Origin: Blepharisma japonicum | Lineage: Eukaryota > Ciliophora > Heterotrichea > Heterotrichida > Blepharismidae | Reading direction: 5' to 3' | Assembly: GCA_949751835.1 (NCBI GenBank) | Contig: CATKHK010000005.1 | Coordinates: 496,001 to 560,000 of the forward strand | Length of the DNA stretch: 64,000 nucleotides | Shown: in pieces, positions 9,868 to 20,700 of the stretch | Layout: each line of letters starts with the position of its first letter | How positions within the stretch are numbered: position 1 is the first letter of the stretch | Made by a program: the position numbers and the translations under genes | The notes under the pieces: generated by a model | Told to the model about the DNA's origin: nothing | Databases searched by the model: none | The model's input: only the letters and a program-made list of their open reading frames with translations

Positions 9868-10779
9868 TTATTGAAAATTATTCTCAAGTATTATTTCATA
9901 TAAGTAATCTCCAATGACTGGATGTGTGTTTCCCCAATGTGATTCATACTTCTCGTTCCTTGCTTTAAGAACTTCCTCATTTTCTTTAACATGTGGAAGT
10001 GGGGCTTTCGGCCTATGATAAGCCAGCGCAAGCACATTATTCCATATTTTATTTGAAATCCCTAGCAAGCTATTTCTGTCTTTCCCTGACAAAAACGAAT
10101 CGACATGATTTTTCACAAAAGGAACATCTGCAATTTCAAGCTCCACCTCAAACGACTTTTTCCCGCCCATAGAAGCTTCTGTAAAATCCAGCTCCAAGTA
10201 TTGATACCTAAACGAGTGTCTTGCTTTTTTCCTTATCGCACTAACAGAGCTCTCTTGCGGGATGTCTTCAAGATTAATTTCAGTATTTGCAGAAATCCTG
10301 AACCCAAGCCCAGTAGTTGGATTTATCAAGAAATTGATATCAGCAAGTCTCGACTTTTCAATAGTCGCAATCACCTCATTGTTAGAGTTGATCGTTTGTC
10401 TGATTTTTGAGTTCTTTTTTTTGCTTGAGTAAAGAGTGTCTTCTGTCTCGATAAATGTGAAAGGGACTGAGTTTTCTTTGAGCTTCTCCATGAGGGAAAT
10501 AAAAGTAAGAGCTGAAATATCAGATTCGAACCGCCCACGATATCTTTGTAAATCAATCATGGAAATCTGCTTAAAGTCTGGCTTTTCTTCTTGAAAAATG
10601 AAGTTTCCGATTTTTGCTTCGATTTCGATGCCTGGCTCGACAAGATATTCTGCAAGAAAGTTCGCCAGGAGGATTACTCGGTCGTCGGAGTAGTATGGGT
10701 TTCCTAGGGCTGTGCGACTTTCCATATTTAGATATTTTGGGAGCTTGGAGGAGTGAGAAATAAGGCGCTGGATTATCAT
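9868..10779 (-). CDS. mRNA capping RNA 5'-triphosphatase, Cet1/TTM type
   Basis: First enzyme of mRNA capping: removes the gamma phosphate of nascent pol II transcripts in the nucleus. 303 residues. The triphosphate-tunnel fold is shown by its two metal-binding glutamate strands, IEIEAKIG (E52, E54) and FEVELEI (E211, E213, E215). Between them come the basic tunnel residues RKKARHSFRYQYLELDFTEA, and KIRQTI, which matches the R-x-R substrate strand. This metal-dependent type is shared by fungi and many protists and differs from the Cys-phosphatase type of animals and plants. No guanylyltransferase domain is fused. Convergent with uL22, 66 bp between stops. Start could be M1 or M19 (MESRTALGNPYYSDD). 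Confidence 0.88.
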   Translation of the reverse strand: MIIQRLISHSSKLPKYLNMESRTALGNPYYSDDRVILLANFLAEYLVEPGIEIEAKIGNFIFQEEKPDFKQISMIDLQRYRGRFESDISALTFISLMEKLKENSVPFTFIETEDTLYSSKKKNSKIRQTINSNNEVIATIEKSRLADINFLINPTTGLGFRISANTEINLEDIPQESSVSAIRKKARHSFRYQYLELDFTEASMGGKKSFEVELEIADVPFVKNHVDSFLSGKDRNSLLGISNKIWNNVLALAYHRPKAPLPHVKENEEVLKARNEKYESHWGNTHPVIGDYLYEIILENNFQ

Positions 10780-11123
10780 GAGAAGGATGAAATGGATGAA
10801 TAATGTATATTTAAGATATTATCCTAAACTTAATAAATGCAAATTTTTATACCTAAGAATCGCATAATTTACATATAAAATTTTTTTCTTTCAAATTGGT
10901 GTCTTTTTTCTTTATTTTTGACACCATTCTAGATTTATATTAATATCCTATAATTCCCTAAATCTTTCTTAAAGCTCTAGCAGATTAACTAAAATCTTTT
11001 TCTATTAAAACAAGTTTTTATCAACTATTTAAAATTGCAATCTTCTTGTGATCAAATTTTTACCACATTCTATCTGATTAGGAGGATAATTTCCTAACCA
11101 CAAAAGAATTAATAAAATATTTT
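10780..11123. other. AT-rich divergent spacer
   Basis: 344 bp between the divergent capping and Myb genes. Long T/A runs, no ORF and no repeat recognised; expected to contain both promoters. Confidence 0.45.
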
Positions 11124-11612
11124 ATGTCTGAAAGTTCTGATAGTCCTGGTCCCCAAGGAAGATGGACAAAGGAAGAAAATCGTCGGTTCGTTGAAGCACT
11201 GAATCTTTATGGAAAGGATTGAAGAAAAATCCTAGAGCATGTCGAAACAAGATCGATGGTCCAAATAAGATCTCATGCCCAAAAATACTTTTTAAAGCTG
11301 GAGAAAAAGAAAAAGAAAAGGGAAGATGAAGCAATATTGCCAATACTCCAAGATGTCAGAGGATACGATTTACTAGCTATAAAGGACAAACTCGATCAAG
11401 CTCTATTTCAATTGCAGTGTGATCATTTAGCTCAAGCTTTTAGAGCTGATCTGAATGAATTGCATCAGCAACTTATTAATCTAACACCTCCTGAAGCAAA
11501 TGAAGGAGAGATACTGCCACCTGAAAATAGTCATTGATGTCCCAGGAGATCTTTTTGTAACTCCAATCAGTGATTTCACATGAAAAAGGAGGTTTTTATC
11601 CTAATTTATTAG
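11124..11612 (+). CDS. SHAQKYF-class Myb-like DNA-binding protein
   Basis: 162 residues with one Myb/SANT repeat at about 13-58: GRWTKEENRRFVEALNLYG, KDWRKILEHVETRSMVQIRSHAQKYFLKL. The SHAQKYF motif defines the plant/protist single-repeat Myb class that binds GATAA/TATCC-like boxes. The middle Trp of the repeat (KDW) is encoded by TGA at 11220-11222. A basic run (EKKKKKRED) follows, probably a nuclear signal, then a helical segment (KLDQALFQLQCDHLAQAF). Two more TGA Trp codons near the end extend the protein to TAG 11610-11612. Target genes unknown. Confidence 0.9.
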
Positions 11613-11927
11613 TGATAAGTATAGCTGTACTAAATTAAGTTTTGTTCCTATACCATTTCTTTTATAGTTATGTGACTAAACACTTTAGGAGAGTCTTTAT
11701 CTTTAAAGCCACATCACAATTTTATATATTTAATGCATTAAATTTTATTTTGTTATCCATAAGCTTAGTCGCTTTTATATTGGCAGTTAGGCCAATTCAC
11801 AATCACTCTCACTTGAAGCGAATTATGATTCCTTAAATTTAGCATCAAAGATGCCTAATCAATAAAGCTCTCACACATTTATTTAATATGCTTTATTTTT
11901 CCTTGGATTTTTGAAAAGTTCTATTAT
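11613..11927. other. Intergenic, AT-rich
   Basis: 315 bp. A 64-residue hydrophobic open stretch (11642-11836) starts from TTG and shows no family features; treated as chance. No RNA gene seen. Confidence 0.4.
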
Positions 11928-12365
11928 ATGAATATGGAAGCTAAGCCTCGTTCATATAGTTCAGGCCTCAATCCATATGCGAGCGCTTTTGAACCAGATA
12001 TGATAAAGGACAGCTTATCCAGTCTTCATGTATCAAATGAGCCGTCTCAGCAGCTCCAAGCTCCAACTGAAGAGTCCAAGATGCCGATCGCTCATGAAGA
12101 GAATAAATCTCACGATGGAAGCCTGAAAGTGTATACGACTGAATTCTTGCTAAGCTTGAAGAACCAGTGCACAAGCCTTCCACAAGATATCAGCATTCCA
12201 CAAAACTATGCCGTGTCGCTGAAGACGAAGAAGAAAAAGAAACCAAAAAGAAAGAGAATCCAAAGTGAGAGCACTGCTCTCCGTGATGTAGAGGGACAGA
12301 ACCCACAAGAAAACACTTCAGGAGCCAGTGAAACTATCGTTCATTCCGATAAACCTAAAGAATAG
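11928..12365 (+). CDS. Small PABP- and eIF4E-binding adaptor (eIF4G-like N-terminal motifs, no MIF4G)
   Basis: 145 residues carrying two short linear motifs of translation control. Residues 14-23, LNPYASAFEP, fit the PAM2 consensus LNxxAxxFxP that binds the MLLE domain of poly(A)-binding protein. Residues 69-75, YTTEFLL, fit the canonical eIF4E-binding motif Y(x4)L-phi. The flanking sequence FLLSLKNQCTSLPQDISI closely follows plant eIF4G (FLLKF..QCTxLP...I), including the QCTxLP that runs along the dorsal side of eIF4E. A basic cluster (TKKKKKPKRKR, 100-110) may bind RNA or act as a nuclear signal; the tail is Ser/Thr-rich. No MIF4G or eIF4A-binding domain follows: TAG ends the ORF and the next 1 kb has no coding sign. 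It could bridge cap and poly(A) or act as a 4E-BP-type repressor. Motif reading is strong; role is inference. Confidence 0.75.
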   Translation: MNMEAKPRSYSSGLNPYASAFEPDMIKDSLSSLHVSNEPSQQLQAPTEESKMPIAHEENKSHDGSLKVYTTEFLLSLKNQCTSLPQDISIPQNYAVSLKTKKKKKPKRKRIQSESTALRDVEGQNPQENTSGASETIVHSDKPKE

Positions 12366-13409
12366 ATAATTATTAGAGTATATAGAAATGTGGGTAAAGA
12401 TTGTTTTGTAATCATTAGCCAATCAAAATGCTTTAAATTAGTTCTAACATTTATCTAGAATATAACAATTAAGATTATTTAACTGGTTCTTGAATTGAAT
12501 GAGTTATTCTTTAAAGTAATTTTATATAATAGCACGATATTTTTTTAAAAGTATTTCCACATAAATGCCAGAGTTAGAAATGGATAATCATCTACTTATA
12601 AAACCTTGCTCAGCTGCAGAGTTACACTGCTATACTGACCTTTAGTAAGTCTAATACACTATAAGTCTATCCTTTGCTCCAGTTGAAAGACTTCACACAG
12701 AGTTAAAAATGCTTTTCGATAAATTATTGACTCGCGGATAATAACTCTGATTTCAGTTCAAACACATTACCATATGCAAAAAAGGTATAATTTGAGGAAA
12801 ACCAGAAAAATGGCGGATTTATGGACTATGCAGGAAATTTTTAATTCTAAGTCAAAATGATTAAAAAATTTATTTTGAATCAAGATTCAAAAAGTAACTT
12901 CACAGACGCAGTATATAAAAAAGAAATAAAAACTGCAATATAAAAGCTTAATATAAATAAAAATAATTATTTTCTTTCCACTGTAAAATCTCTTCTTATG
13001 CTTAAGATAATCGCTTGCAACAAATCATACATTAAAATTGGAATGGCATTTCAGAATATGATATAATTCATCTAACCCTATATATTTTTAACTGATCTTT
13101 AAATTTGAATTTATTTGATAATTAAGTAATTAAATCATAAATTGTATATAGGTAGACAATTATTTAAAATTAATTTATACCCTTCATCGTGTGAGCTATA
13201 GCCTTCTTCCCACTTAAAAATTATAAAACCTTCCATAAATTCTACTTCAATCAACTTTCAACATATTCGACCTCATAGTGCCAAATAATCCGGCACCAGC
13301 AAGTTGAAATAAATTAAATTATCCATATCTTAAAAACGGATTATATCAATTATCCTCAAGATATCCATCTTATTTTCTTAATCGTTTTAAACCCACCTAA
13401 ACAAAAAAT
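12366..13409. other. 1-kb non-coding interval
   Basis: No ORF of note on either strand. Mostly AT-rich, with a more mixed-composition patch at about 12560-12800 and a nested hairpin at 13251-13307. It could hide a small non-coding RNA, but no tRNA, snRNA or SRP signature was seen. Confidence 0.4.
13251..13307. other. Nested hairpin upstream of C2-PX gene
   Basis: Outer arms TCAACTT (13251-13257) and AAGTTGA (13301-13307) enclose inner arms GTGCC (13278-13282) and GGCAC (13292-13296). The inner stem is the only GC-rich element in this AT-rich stretch. It lies about 100 bp before the C2-PX start codon. It may be a structured RNA, a 5' leader or a protein site; no family recognised. Confidence 0.3.
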
Positions 13410-14291
13410 ATGCTAAAACTCAAAAGAAGCTCATCTTCCGCAAACACCTACGATGAAAATATTCCCAATACTAGACTACCTTACCTCGTTCTAAAAATCG
13501 AAAGCGGAATCCGTCTTGGTGAGCTCGTCGACACAATGTCATTGCAGCCTTACATCGTTATTGAGTCAGGCAACCGAAGCTGGCAAACACAAATAGGCTC
13601 TCCATCTGACGATTCTTATGAATGGGGCGAAATTTTCGAAATAGAAGTCGAAGACCTGCAACCCTTTATGATCCATCTCTACGACAAAGACGAATATGGC
13701 TCTGACGACATTTTGGCATCTCTGATCTTTTCGAGATCACTTTTCGAAAGCTGGAGGTCAGGAAACGCCAACATGTGGCTAAAACTAAGCCCACCACGAG
13801 TAAGCATTGATAATCCAACACCTCTAGACATTGCAGTTGAAGTCCGAGCAAATCAAATATATAACTCTTACGACAATGGACCAATGCTACATATCCAGGC
13901 ATCGTTTATGGACGCACAAACCTTGAAGAAAATGAAAATCCTCATTAAAAACCACAAGATAAGATCTGGGACTGATCCGTACATATATTATGAGGCATCA
14001 GTGGTACGAAACGACGGTGTAGAGTGGAAAATTGAACTGAGGTACTCACAAGTGTATGCATTAAGAAGAGAGCTTATAAGCATTATCCCAGGACTGAGAA
14101 AGCTTCCTTTTCCAAGGAAAACTTACTTTGATTGGCTTAATTTTTTGTGTGCAAGTTGCAATAGATTTTCTCCTAGCATAATAGCTGAAAGGATGAAAGG
14201 GATGGAGTTCTTTTTGAATGCAGTGCTTGAAAATTGTGCTGAAATTGAGAGTGAGACCTTAAATAATTTGCTGAAGTTGCCTAAGGATTAA
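13410..14291 (+). CDS. C2-PX domain membrane-binding protein
   Basis: 293 residues. The N-terminal C2 domain (about 25-130) is shown by the strands LPYLVLKIESGIRLGEL, LQPYIVIESG, DSYEWGEIFEIEVED and the loop YDKDEYGSDDILAS, whose acidic residues could bind calcium. The C-terminal half (about 160-290) is a PX phosphoinositide-binding domain: KIRSGTDPYIYYEASVV, RYSQVYALRRELISIIPGL, RKLPFPRKTYFD, then helices ending in FFLNAVLEN. Such proteins act in endosomal and secretory membrane traffic. No Trp-TGA is needed and no intron is seen. Domain calls fairly sure, exact function unknown. Confidence 0.82.
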   Translation: MLKLKRSSSSANTYDENIPNTRLPYLVLKIESGIRLGELVDTMSLQPYIVIESGNRSWQTQIGSPSDDSYEWGEIFEIEVEDLQPFMIHLYDKDEYGSDDILASLIFSRSLFESWRSGNANMWLKLSPPRVSIDNPTPLDIAVEVRANQIYNSYDNGPMLHIQASFMDAQTLKKMKILIKNHKIRSGTDPYIYYEASVVRNDGVEWKIELRYSQVYALRRELISIIPGLRKLPFPRKTYFDWLNFLCASCNRFSPSIIAERMKGMEFFLNAVLENCAEIESETLNNLLKLPKD

Positions 14292-14629
14292 AGGTGGTAG
14301 TAATTAACTCCTTTTATTCATAATAATTAACACTATTTCTGTAACTATGGTCCTTCTATTTTAATATTAACCATTAAGATCTGTTCTCATCTTATGAATT
14401 TTTTCCCTTCATATTTGACTGTTATTATTATATATGACTATTCAAAAGACAGGAATGAAAATAAACTTTAAATTTAATAGCTGACTCTATGATATCTCTC
14501 TTTATGCTTTTCGTTAAGAAGAGGTCTAGTTAAATATTTATGAAAAATTTTCCTAGAATTTTATTATTTCTCTTCATTAATCTATTATAGATATTTAGAT
14601 GCAATTTGGACGAAATTAGTATATATTAT
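14292..14629. other. Convergent AT-rich spacer
   Basis: 338 bp between the 3' ends of the C2-PX and FAD synthase genes. Nothing recognisable beyond A/T tracts. Confidence 0.4.
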
Positions 14630-15349
14630 TTAAAATCTTCCACTCCGCTCTGTCTGGTAATTTTCTAGAAGCCAAGCAGGCTTGTCGTCTAAATACGGAT
14701 TAGGTCGGGTTCTTGATTTAGGTCCCAAGCTTGTGTAGCCTTTTTCATAGAGATGACAAAAACTTGTCTTGGTACTGACAATAAAATGCCAAATATCACC
14801 ATAACTTCAGTTCAAAATTGGGCATACCCTCATAAATACAGGCCATCCAGGGCTTGATGCAGAGTTGATTTGTTGAGGAGCATAAGGGTCGCTTATCCTC
14901 TGTCCTAAAAAGACAGCCTCAACGTTTTCTTGGCTGACTAATTCTTCCATTCCTCTTCTGATATCAGATGATAGCTTAAGGCTGGTAAATGGAGAAACTG
15001 AGAGACGTGTTTGCACAAATTCAATGAGATCTTCAAAGGCATCTGGCTCTTCAAAATACACGATTTTCAGTTCTTTATCGTCAAGTAACTCAGCTAGTTC
15101 GAGAAGTACCGTACAATCTTTTCCTCCATTGAAACTCAGCGCAACTGACCCTTTGGGGTATTTATTAAGAGTCTCTCTCATAATATCAAGGCTTGGCTGA
15201 ACTTTATTCAGGAAAAATGCTTCGCCTACCGCTTGGCGAATTTCAGAAATTTTGCCTTCGTTCATGTTTGAAATATTTTTTGGGATCATTTTGAAAATAT
15301 GCGTCATCATAAAAGTCAGCAAAATAAAGACTGATTTCTTTACTATCAA
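14630..15349 (-). CDS. FAD synthase (FMN adenylyltransferase), PAPS-reductase fold
   Basis: Makes FAD from FMN and ATP. 239 residues, a single PAPS-reductase-like domain without the molybdopterin-binding half of animal FLAD1, as in yeast FAD1. Landmarks: ATP loop ALSFNGGKDCTVLLEL, FLGQRISDPYAPQ, then [20 protein letters not shown] with the Trp of ILNWSY encoded by TGA 14807-14809. The sequence after that TGA (FCHLYEKGYTSLGPKSRTRPNP) is the family's end signature and proves read-through; the true stop is TAA 14630-14632. The N-terminus before MNEGKISEIRQAVGE is hydrophobic and not part of the family, so the functional start may be that later Met (near residue 29) rather than the first ATG, unless it is a signal. 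Confidence 0.93.
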
Positions 15350-15955
15350 TACTGACTGAAAAGTAGATTAATTCATATAAAAGGGAATCCCTTTCAAAAT
15401 TCTTATAATTATGCTTTAAGCTATGAAATTTAAAATCTGAAACATCAAATTTGCATTAAATTGAAATTATAATTACTTATTTATTGATAAAACAGTATTT
15501 TATCGAGTTTATTTAATTTTAGCTATTTATCGAATTTGGATCATAATTATTTTTTAATATGTCTGATTTTATATTAAAAAAATATCGAAGTTATCCAAAT
15601 CACAAAATGGATTTCATGTAAATTTTATATATTTCTTAGAACATTAAAATGCCTATTTTGGGTTGAATTAATCTTTCTGATGTTGAAATGATTTTATATA
15701 AGTTTTAAAATAATTCTAGACTTTAAATAGTTGTAAATAATAACTTAGAAAAGTATATTTTGTATCATAGATCCTAGCTAAGATTTTAATATTGCCTAAA
15801 GTAAATTTGATTTTTTGTCTATTAAACTCGAAAAATAAAATTAATTTTCAAGAGCAATATTATTGTAAGGAAATCATAGATTTAAACAGAGTATCGAATT
15901 TAATGATTAAACTCTTAATATCCTGCAAACAACTAAGTTGATTATTTATTTTTCC
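15350..15955. other. Very AT-rich spacer, no gene seen
   Basis: 606 bp between two minus-strand genes, almost entirely A/T runs, with stops in all frames. It should contain the FAD synthase promoter and the PDH E2 3' end. No repeat shared with other spacers was noticed. Confidence 0.45.
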
Positions 15956-17320
15956 TTAAATCAGCATTGAATAAGGCTCTTCGATGTATTTTTTGAAAGA
16001 TTGAAGCCATCTAGCACCAATAGCACCATCAACAACTCTATGGTCACAGCTCAAAGTAACAGTCATCACTGATGAAGCCTTAAACCCTTTTTCAGCATCA
16101 GGAACTAGCACATCATGACTCGCACCAACAGCTAGAATGCAAGCCTGAGGAGGGTTAATGATTGCGCTAAATTCTTTAATACCAAACATACCTAGATTAG
16201 ACACAGTAATTGTTCCCCCTTGAAACTGGTCTGGAGTCAATTTTCCAGTTTTTGCCAAATCAGCAAGTTTTTTCATTTCAGCTGAGATTTCGCCTATTCT
16301 TTTTATATGAGCATTCTTAACTATAGGAGTTATAAGCCCCTTATCAGTTTGAACAGCTACTGAAACATCGACATTATCATACATTATCATTGAATTCTCT
16401 AGTCAACACGCATTTGCTTCTGGGACTTGAAGAGAAGCCAAGGCTGTTGCTTTAATAATGATATCATTAATAGAAATTTTAACTGGAGACAATGCATTGA
16501 GTTTAGCTCTAAAAGCATTGAGGGTATCAGTTGCACAATCAATTGATAAATAATAATGTGGAATTGTTAGCTTTGATTCAAGAAGCCTCTTTGCTATCAC
16601 TTTTCTAATGCTGGAATGAGGGATGTCTTTAAACCCTTCAGCTCTTGTCTCTTGAGGAGTCTGAATGGTTGGCTCAGGCTGAGGGGTTGCTGATAATGCT
16701 TGAATTATGTCATCTTTCACTATTCTTCCATGAGGGCCAGTCCCTGCAACTTTTGTATAGTCAAAGTTATTTTCTTTGCTGATTTTTTTGGCTAATGGAG
16801 AAATGAAAACCCTATCAGAAATTATAGGCGATTCCTTGGGCTCCTCTTTAATAGGAGCCTTTACTTCTTTGACTTCTGCCTTTATTTTCTCTGGGGCAAC
16901 ATTTTCTTGGGTTGGCGAGTAATTTTTGAAAGCTGCAACATCTCCTGAGCTGTCAACTAAGATAGCGACTGGCTTGCCGAGTGGGATATTTGCACTACCT
17001 TCAGGCTCAATAATCTTTGCTAAATAGACGTCGTCTTGGACTTCAAAACCGAGCGTGGCTTTATCGGTCTCAACTTCAAACATGATTTCTCCAGCTTTGA
17101 TTTTGTCACCTTCTTTTTTGAGCCATTTCACAATTGTTCCTTGAGTCATGGTGGGAGATAGCAGAGGCATACCTAGTTTTTGGTGACTTGGGAGGCTTGA
17201 CATAAATCTGTGGCAAACGAATCTGTTTCGACTAGCTATAAGCTGAGGATGCTTTGGCGTGAAAGGCTGAATAGGCAGTCTAAATAGTGAAAATGCCCTG
17301 ACTAGGCTTCTTCTCATCAT
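15956..17320 (-). CDS. DLAT: Pyruvate dehydrogenase E2, dihydrolipoyl acetyltransferase
   Basis: Mitochondrial PDH core subunit transferring the acetyl group from lipoyl to CoA. 454 residues. The first 40 residues are a basic, Ser/Arg-rich targeting leader. One lipoyl domain follows with Lys87 in [14 protein letters not shown], then an acidic/Pro linker, the peripheral-subunit-binding domain (about 171-209, [12 protein letters not shown]..., [13 protein letters not shown]) and the catalytic domain with [14 protein letters not shown] near the end (catalytic His about 427). One TGA (16403-16405) is Trp in NACWLENSM, where the family has Trp. The single lipoyl domain resembles E2p of plants and protists. 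Branched-chain E2 is less likely given the PDH-like lipoyl motif. Confidence 0.95.
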
Positions 17321-17757
17321 TTATTTAAAGATAAGTTTTAGTAGTAATTTTAACTTATTGGTATTTTACTAAACTTTTTAGGATATTATTAAGATAGACT
17401 TAGCTTCAGCAAGAAACTTTATACTTAATTATTTTTTTAACTTTTATCCTCCGAGATAAGCAAGGTATTTTACTTAGTGCTTTTCTAATATATATTTTTT
17501 TACACACAGTAAAAATCCCTTTCTGTAAGTATTGCAAAAAGGGGTGTCTATCATGTGTAAAAATGATATATTTGCTTCTGATGCTGGGAATTGCAAGAAG
17601 TTGCTAGAGTGAAATAGATGATTAAAATTTATGTTTATGGTTGATGCAACTCATAGGAAGCATCTATTATATAATAAAATGGTTAAATTCAGTTTAAAGT
17701 ATATGTCTAGTAAGTATTGAGTAATTTGAATTACTAGCTTAAGAATTGTTGACTAAA
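17321..17757. other. Spacer upstream of receptor copy 1, with short Cys-rich coding-like trace
   Basis: 437 bp. Around 17515-17570 one frame reads PFCKYCKKGCLSC, the C-x2-C style of the neighbouring receptor's Cys-rich modules. An overlapping frame from ATG 17553 stays open for 71 codons if TGA is Trp. Neither looks like a whole gene; a decayed fragment is possible. Unlike copies 2 and 3, this 5' flank does not share the roughly 320-bp repeat. Confidence 0.35.
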
Positions 17758-20700
17758 ATGAAAAAAAATTATAGAATAATTATGTATAAGCTATTTCTTG
17801 TTCTTTTCATCATCAGTAGACTTGAAAATGCATATGCAGGTGGAGGTGATGGTGAACAACCGTGCTATGAAGATGATGGCCACTTAAAGATTGGCTCAGA
17901 TTGTATAAGTTGCTCTACTGGATGCAAAACGTGCTTTGGGGATGCTTTCTGATATCAATGCTCCTCATGCTACTCAGGCTATGAATTATTGAACAATCTT
18001 TGCCTGCCAAAAATTCACTTATCATCTACTTCATTTGAGTTCGACAGCCAAATTAATCTTGGCATGGAACAAAAAGGAATATTCCAAGCAGGATCAAATA
18101 GCACTAATAAGTACCCAAACTATGATGCAAATGATCCATATCCTACCTATCAGAGAGGATACTATTTTACTAAAAACTCCTACATGACTTCCGATAAGCT
18201 TAATTTGAGTCCTTGGTTTTCTAACTCTTTTTGAATAAAACCATACTCAGCTGGAAATATTTTTCTCAAAAGAGATTCAAGCAGCATTCTTCTAAGTCTT
18301 TCAATATCTCCAAACAAAATTCTTAATTTATTTATAAAACTGGCATTCGGAGCTACCTTAAGTTTACAAAAATCAGCCCCGATAGACGTTCTTAGTGCTT
18401 GGAATCAGATAGCTATTACTTCTGATTTAAATATCGGCCAGTGACTCACGAAAATTCAGCTCATTCATAATGGAGCGATTCTAGCTCAATCCCAAGCCAC
18501 ATCAAAAGACTGGTATAAAGATCCTTCGACCGCAATTATCGGAAATGACCCAATAGGGAGCCAATCCTTTACTGGATTTATGTGAAGTTTAAAATATCAT
18601 GACAGCTCAAGTTTTGGGTTTGCCGATTACAACCTAGCAGTTAATTGCACATCGGGGTGCTCGTTTTGTTCTGAAGATTTCACTTGTCCTGATGACTGTG
18701 ACTTTGGAAAATTCAATGAGAACGGAGTTTGTGTAGACTGTTTAAGTGAGTGTACCTATGGTTGTCGAACAGCAGAAAGGTGCAATATATGCGAGACCAA
18801 AGAATGCTACTCATGTAGTGATTCTTTTGTCTGTGAAACTTGTGTCACCAGAGGAAATTTGACTAACAAAGTATGTGAATGCAATTTAAATTCGTTTTTT
18901 AATGAAACAGCAAAAATTTGTGATATATGTGACAATAGCTATTGCAGTCAATGCTTAACTGTTAATTATTTCGACTGTAAAGTCTGTGGGCCTAATTATG
19001 AATTAATTGACACAGTTTGTTTGATTCATATTCCGTCAGGCTGAGATAGCTCAAAATCTAAGCCTTATATTGCATATGATATCCCTTTCTGAACAGGTAC
19101 TTATCAAGGAGAGTTCGGGATTTTTAAGACAGGAGCAGACAACGCAAGATATTATCCATTTAATACCCCAGAAGAATTAATGGATCCAATTCCAATAGAA
19201 AACCGAGGTTTCTACTTTTCCAATGGAATTTTTTTGAATTCGAGTCAAATCTATTTACCTCACAGTTTTACTATGATAATCTGCATCAACCCCAAAAATG
19301 GAGAGTTTCTAGAAAAAGGAAGTTTGAGCATCAATTCTAATGGCAAAGCAAATATTATACTACAAGATCCTCTGAATAACTTGATGCCCATTATTACTCA
19401 CAGCAATTTTCCTCTCCAAGATTGAACTTATTTTACTTTAGTGGTTTCTTATTTTAATTCAACCACAACGCTGGCAACATATTCTAATAAAGATTTACTT
19501 TTCTTGTATTCATATTATTCATGAATATATAGAGATTCAGCATTATCTTCTATGGTTCTGGGAAAGAGCCAGGATAACATCTATGATGGCTTCATTTATA
19601 GATACCAGCAATTTATTGGACAAATAAGTGACATAGTGGGTTATGTAGAAACTGAAGCGAGCTTAAACCAATTGCCGCTATGTGATTACGATTATACCTT
19701 TGATCAAAATGACAGCTGCATTTCCTGCAACTCTTCATGCACTATTGGTTGCATTCGAGAGTCAAACTGCAATTTATGCCATGATCAGCTATGTCGAAAC
19801 TGCTCAGGACCTCTAGAAGAATCGATTTGCTTTAATTGTTCTGAAAATTCCCACAATTTATATCCCAATGAGTGCATCTGTGACGACAATGCATTCTTAA
19901 TCAAAAATAACTCAAACTGATATTGTGAGCATTGCGAGTATAATTATTGTGCATTTTGTAATGACAATGGGCATTTTGAGTGTAAAGGTTGCAAGTCAGG
20001 CGTTCTTGTTGGTACTGTTTGTCTTGATGAGTATCCTTTTGGATATTTCGAATGTTCTGGTAAGAACTGCCTTCTAACACAAATCAATCCGAATGAATAT
20101 TTTAGAGGTAGATATGGAGTATTCATAGGAGGATACACGGATAAATTATTTCCTCATTTCAATAGCTCTGAAAAAGAAGACCCAACTCCTGTAGATCACA
20201 GAGGATTCTATTTTGATGGAGTAACTCAGTTTTTCCAAACAGAAAATTTTACTTATTTAGATCACATCTTTTCAATTGGGGGGTGATTCTATGTCTTAGG
20301 AACAGGAGATATACTTGAACACCACAATAGACTGCTATTAACAAGCAATGGATCTCTTTCAATAACTCTGCAAGATAGAGACCAAAGAGAGTTTATATTT
20401 ATCACCCCAGGCATGATCTTTTCTGGCTGATCTTATCTTTCTTACACCGTATTTTATGCAAACTCCACAACTTCTCTTCATGCATTTCTAAACAATGAAG
20501 AAATATTTCAGAGAGATTTCCCAAATTTACTATTCAGGGATATTTCAAATTCCACTATTTTCCTCGGAAAAAGTAGCAATTCTTCCTTCCATGGATTTCT
20601 CTATAATTTTAAAATGTGGAATTTTGAAAAAGTGTCATTTAACTACGAGTTTAAAAACGAAATCTGTGGGTTTGAAAAGAATGGAACTTGCCTTCCTATT

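Noticed and set aside
10526-10540. tRNA-like B-box word (AGATTCGAACC)
   Set aside because: Lies inside the capping triphosphatase coding sequence and has no tRNA cloverleaf around it.
11642-11836. 64-residue hydrophobic ORF as a small membrane protein
   Set aside because: Starts from TTG, AT-rich composition explains the Phe/Ile/Leu content, no neighbour or motif support.
12560-12800. Candidate snRNA/snoRNA in the 1-kb gap
   Set aside because: No convincing box, Sm site or promoter; only a vague rise in sequence complexity.
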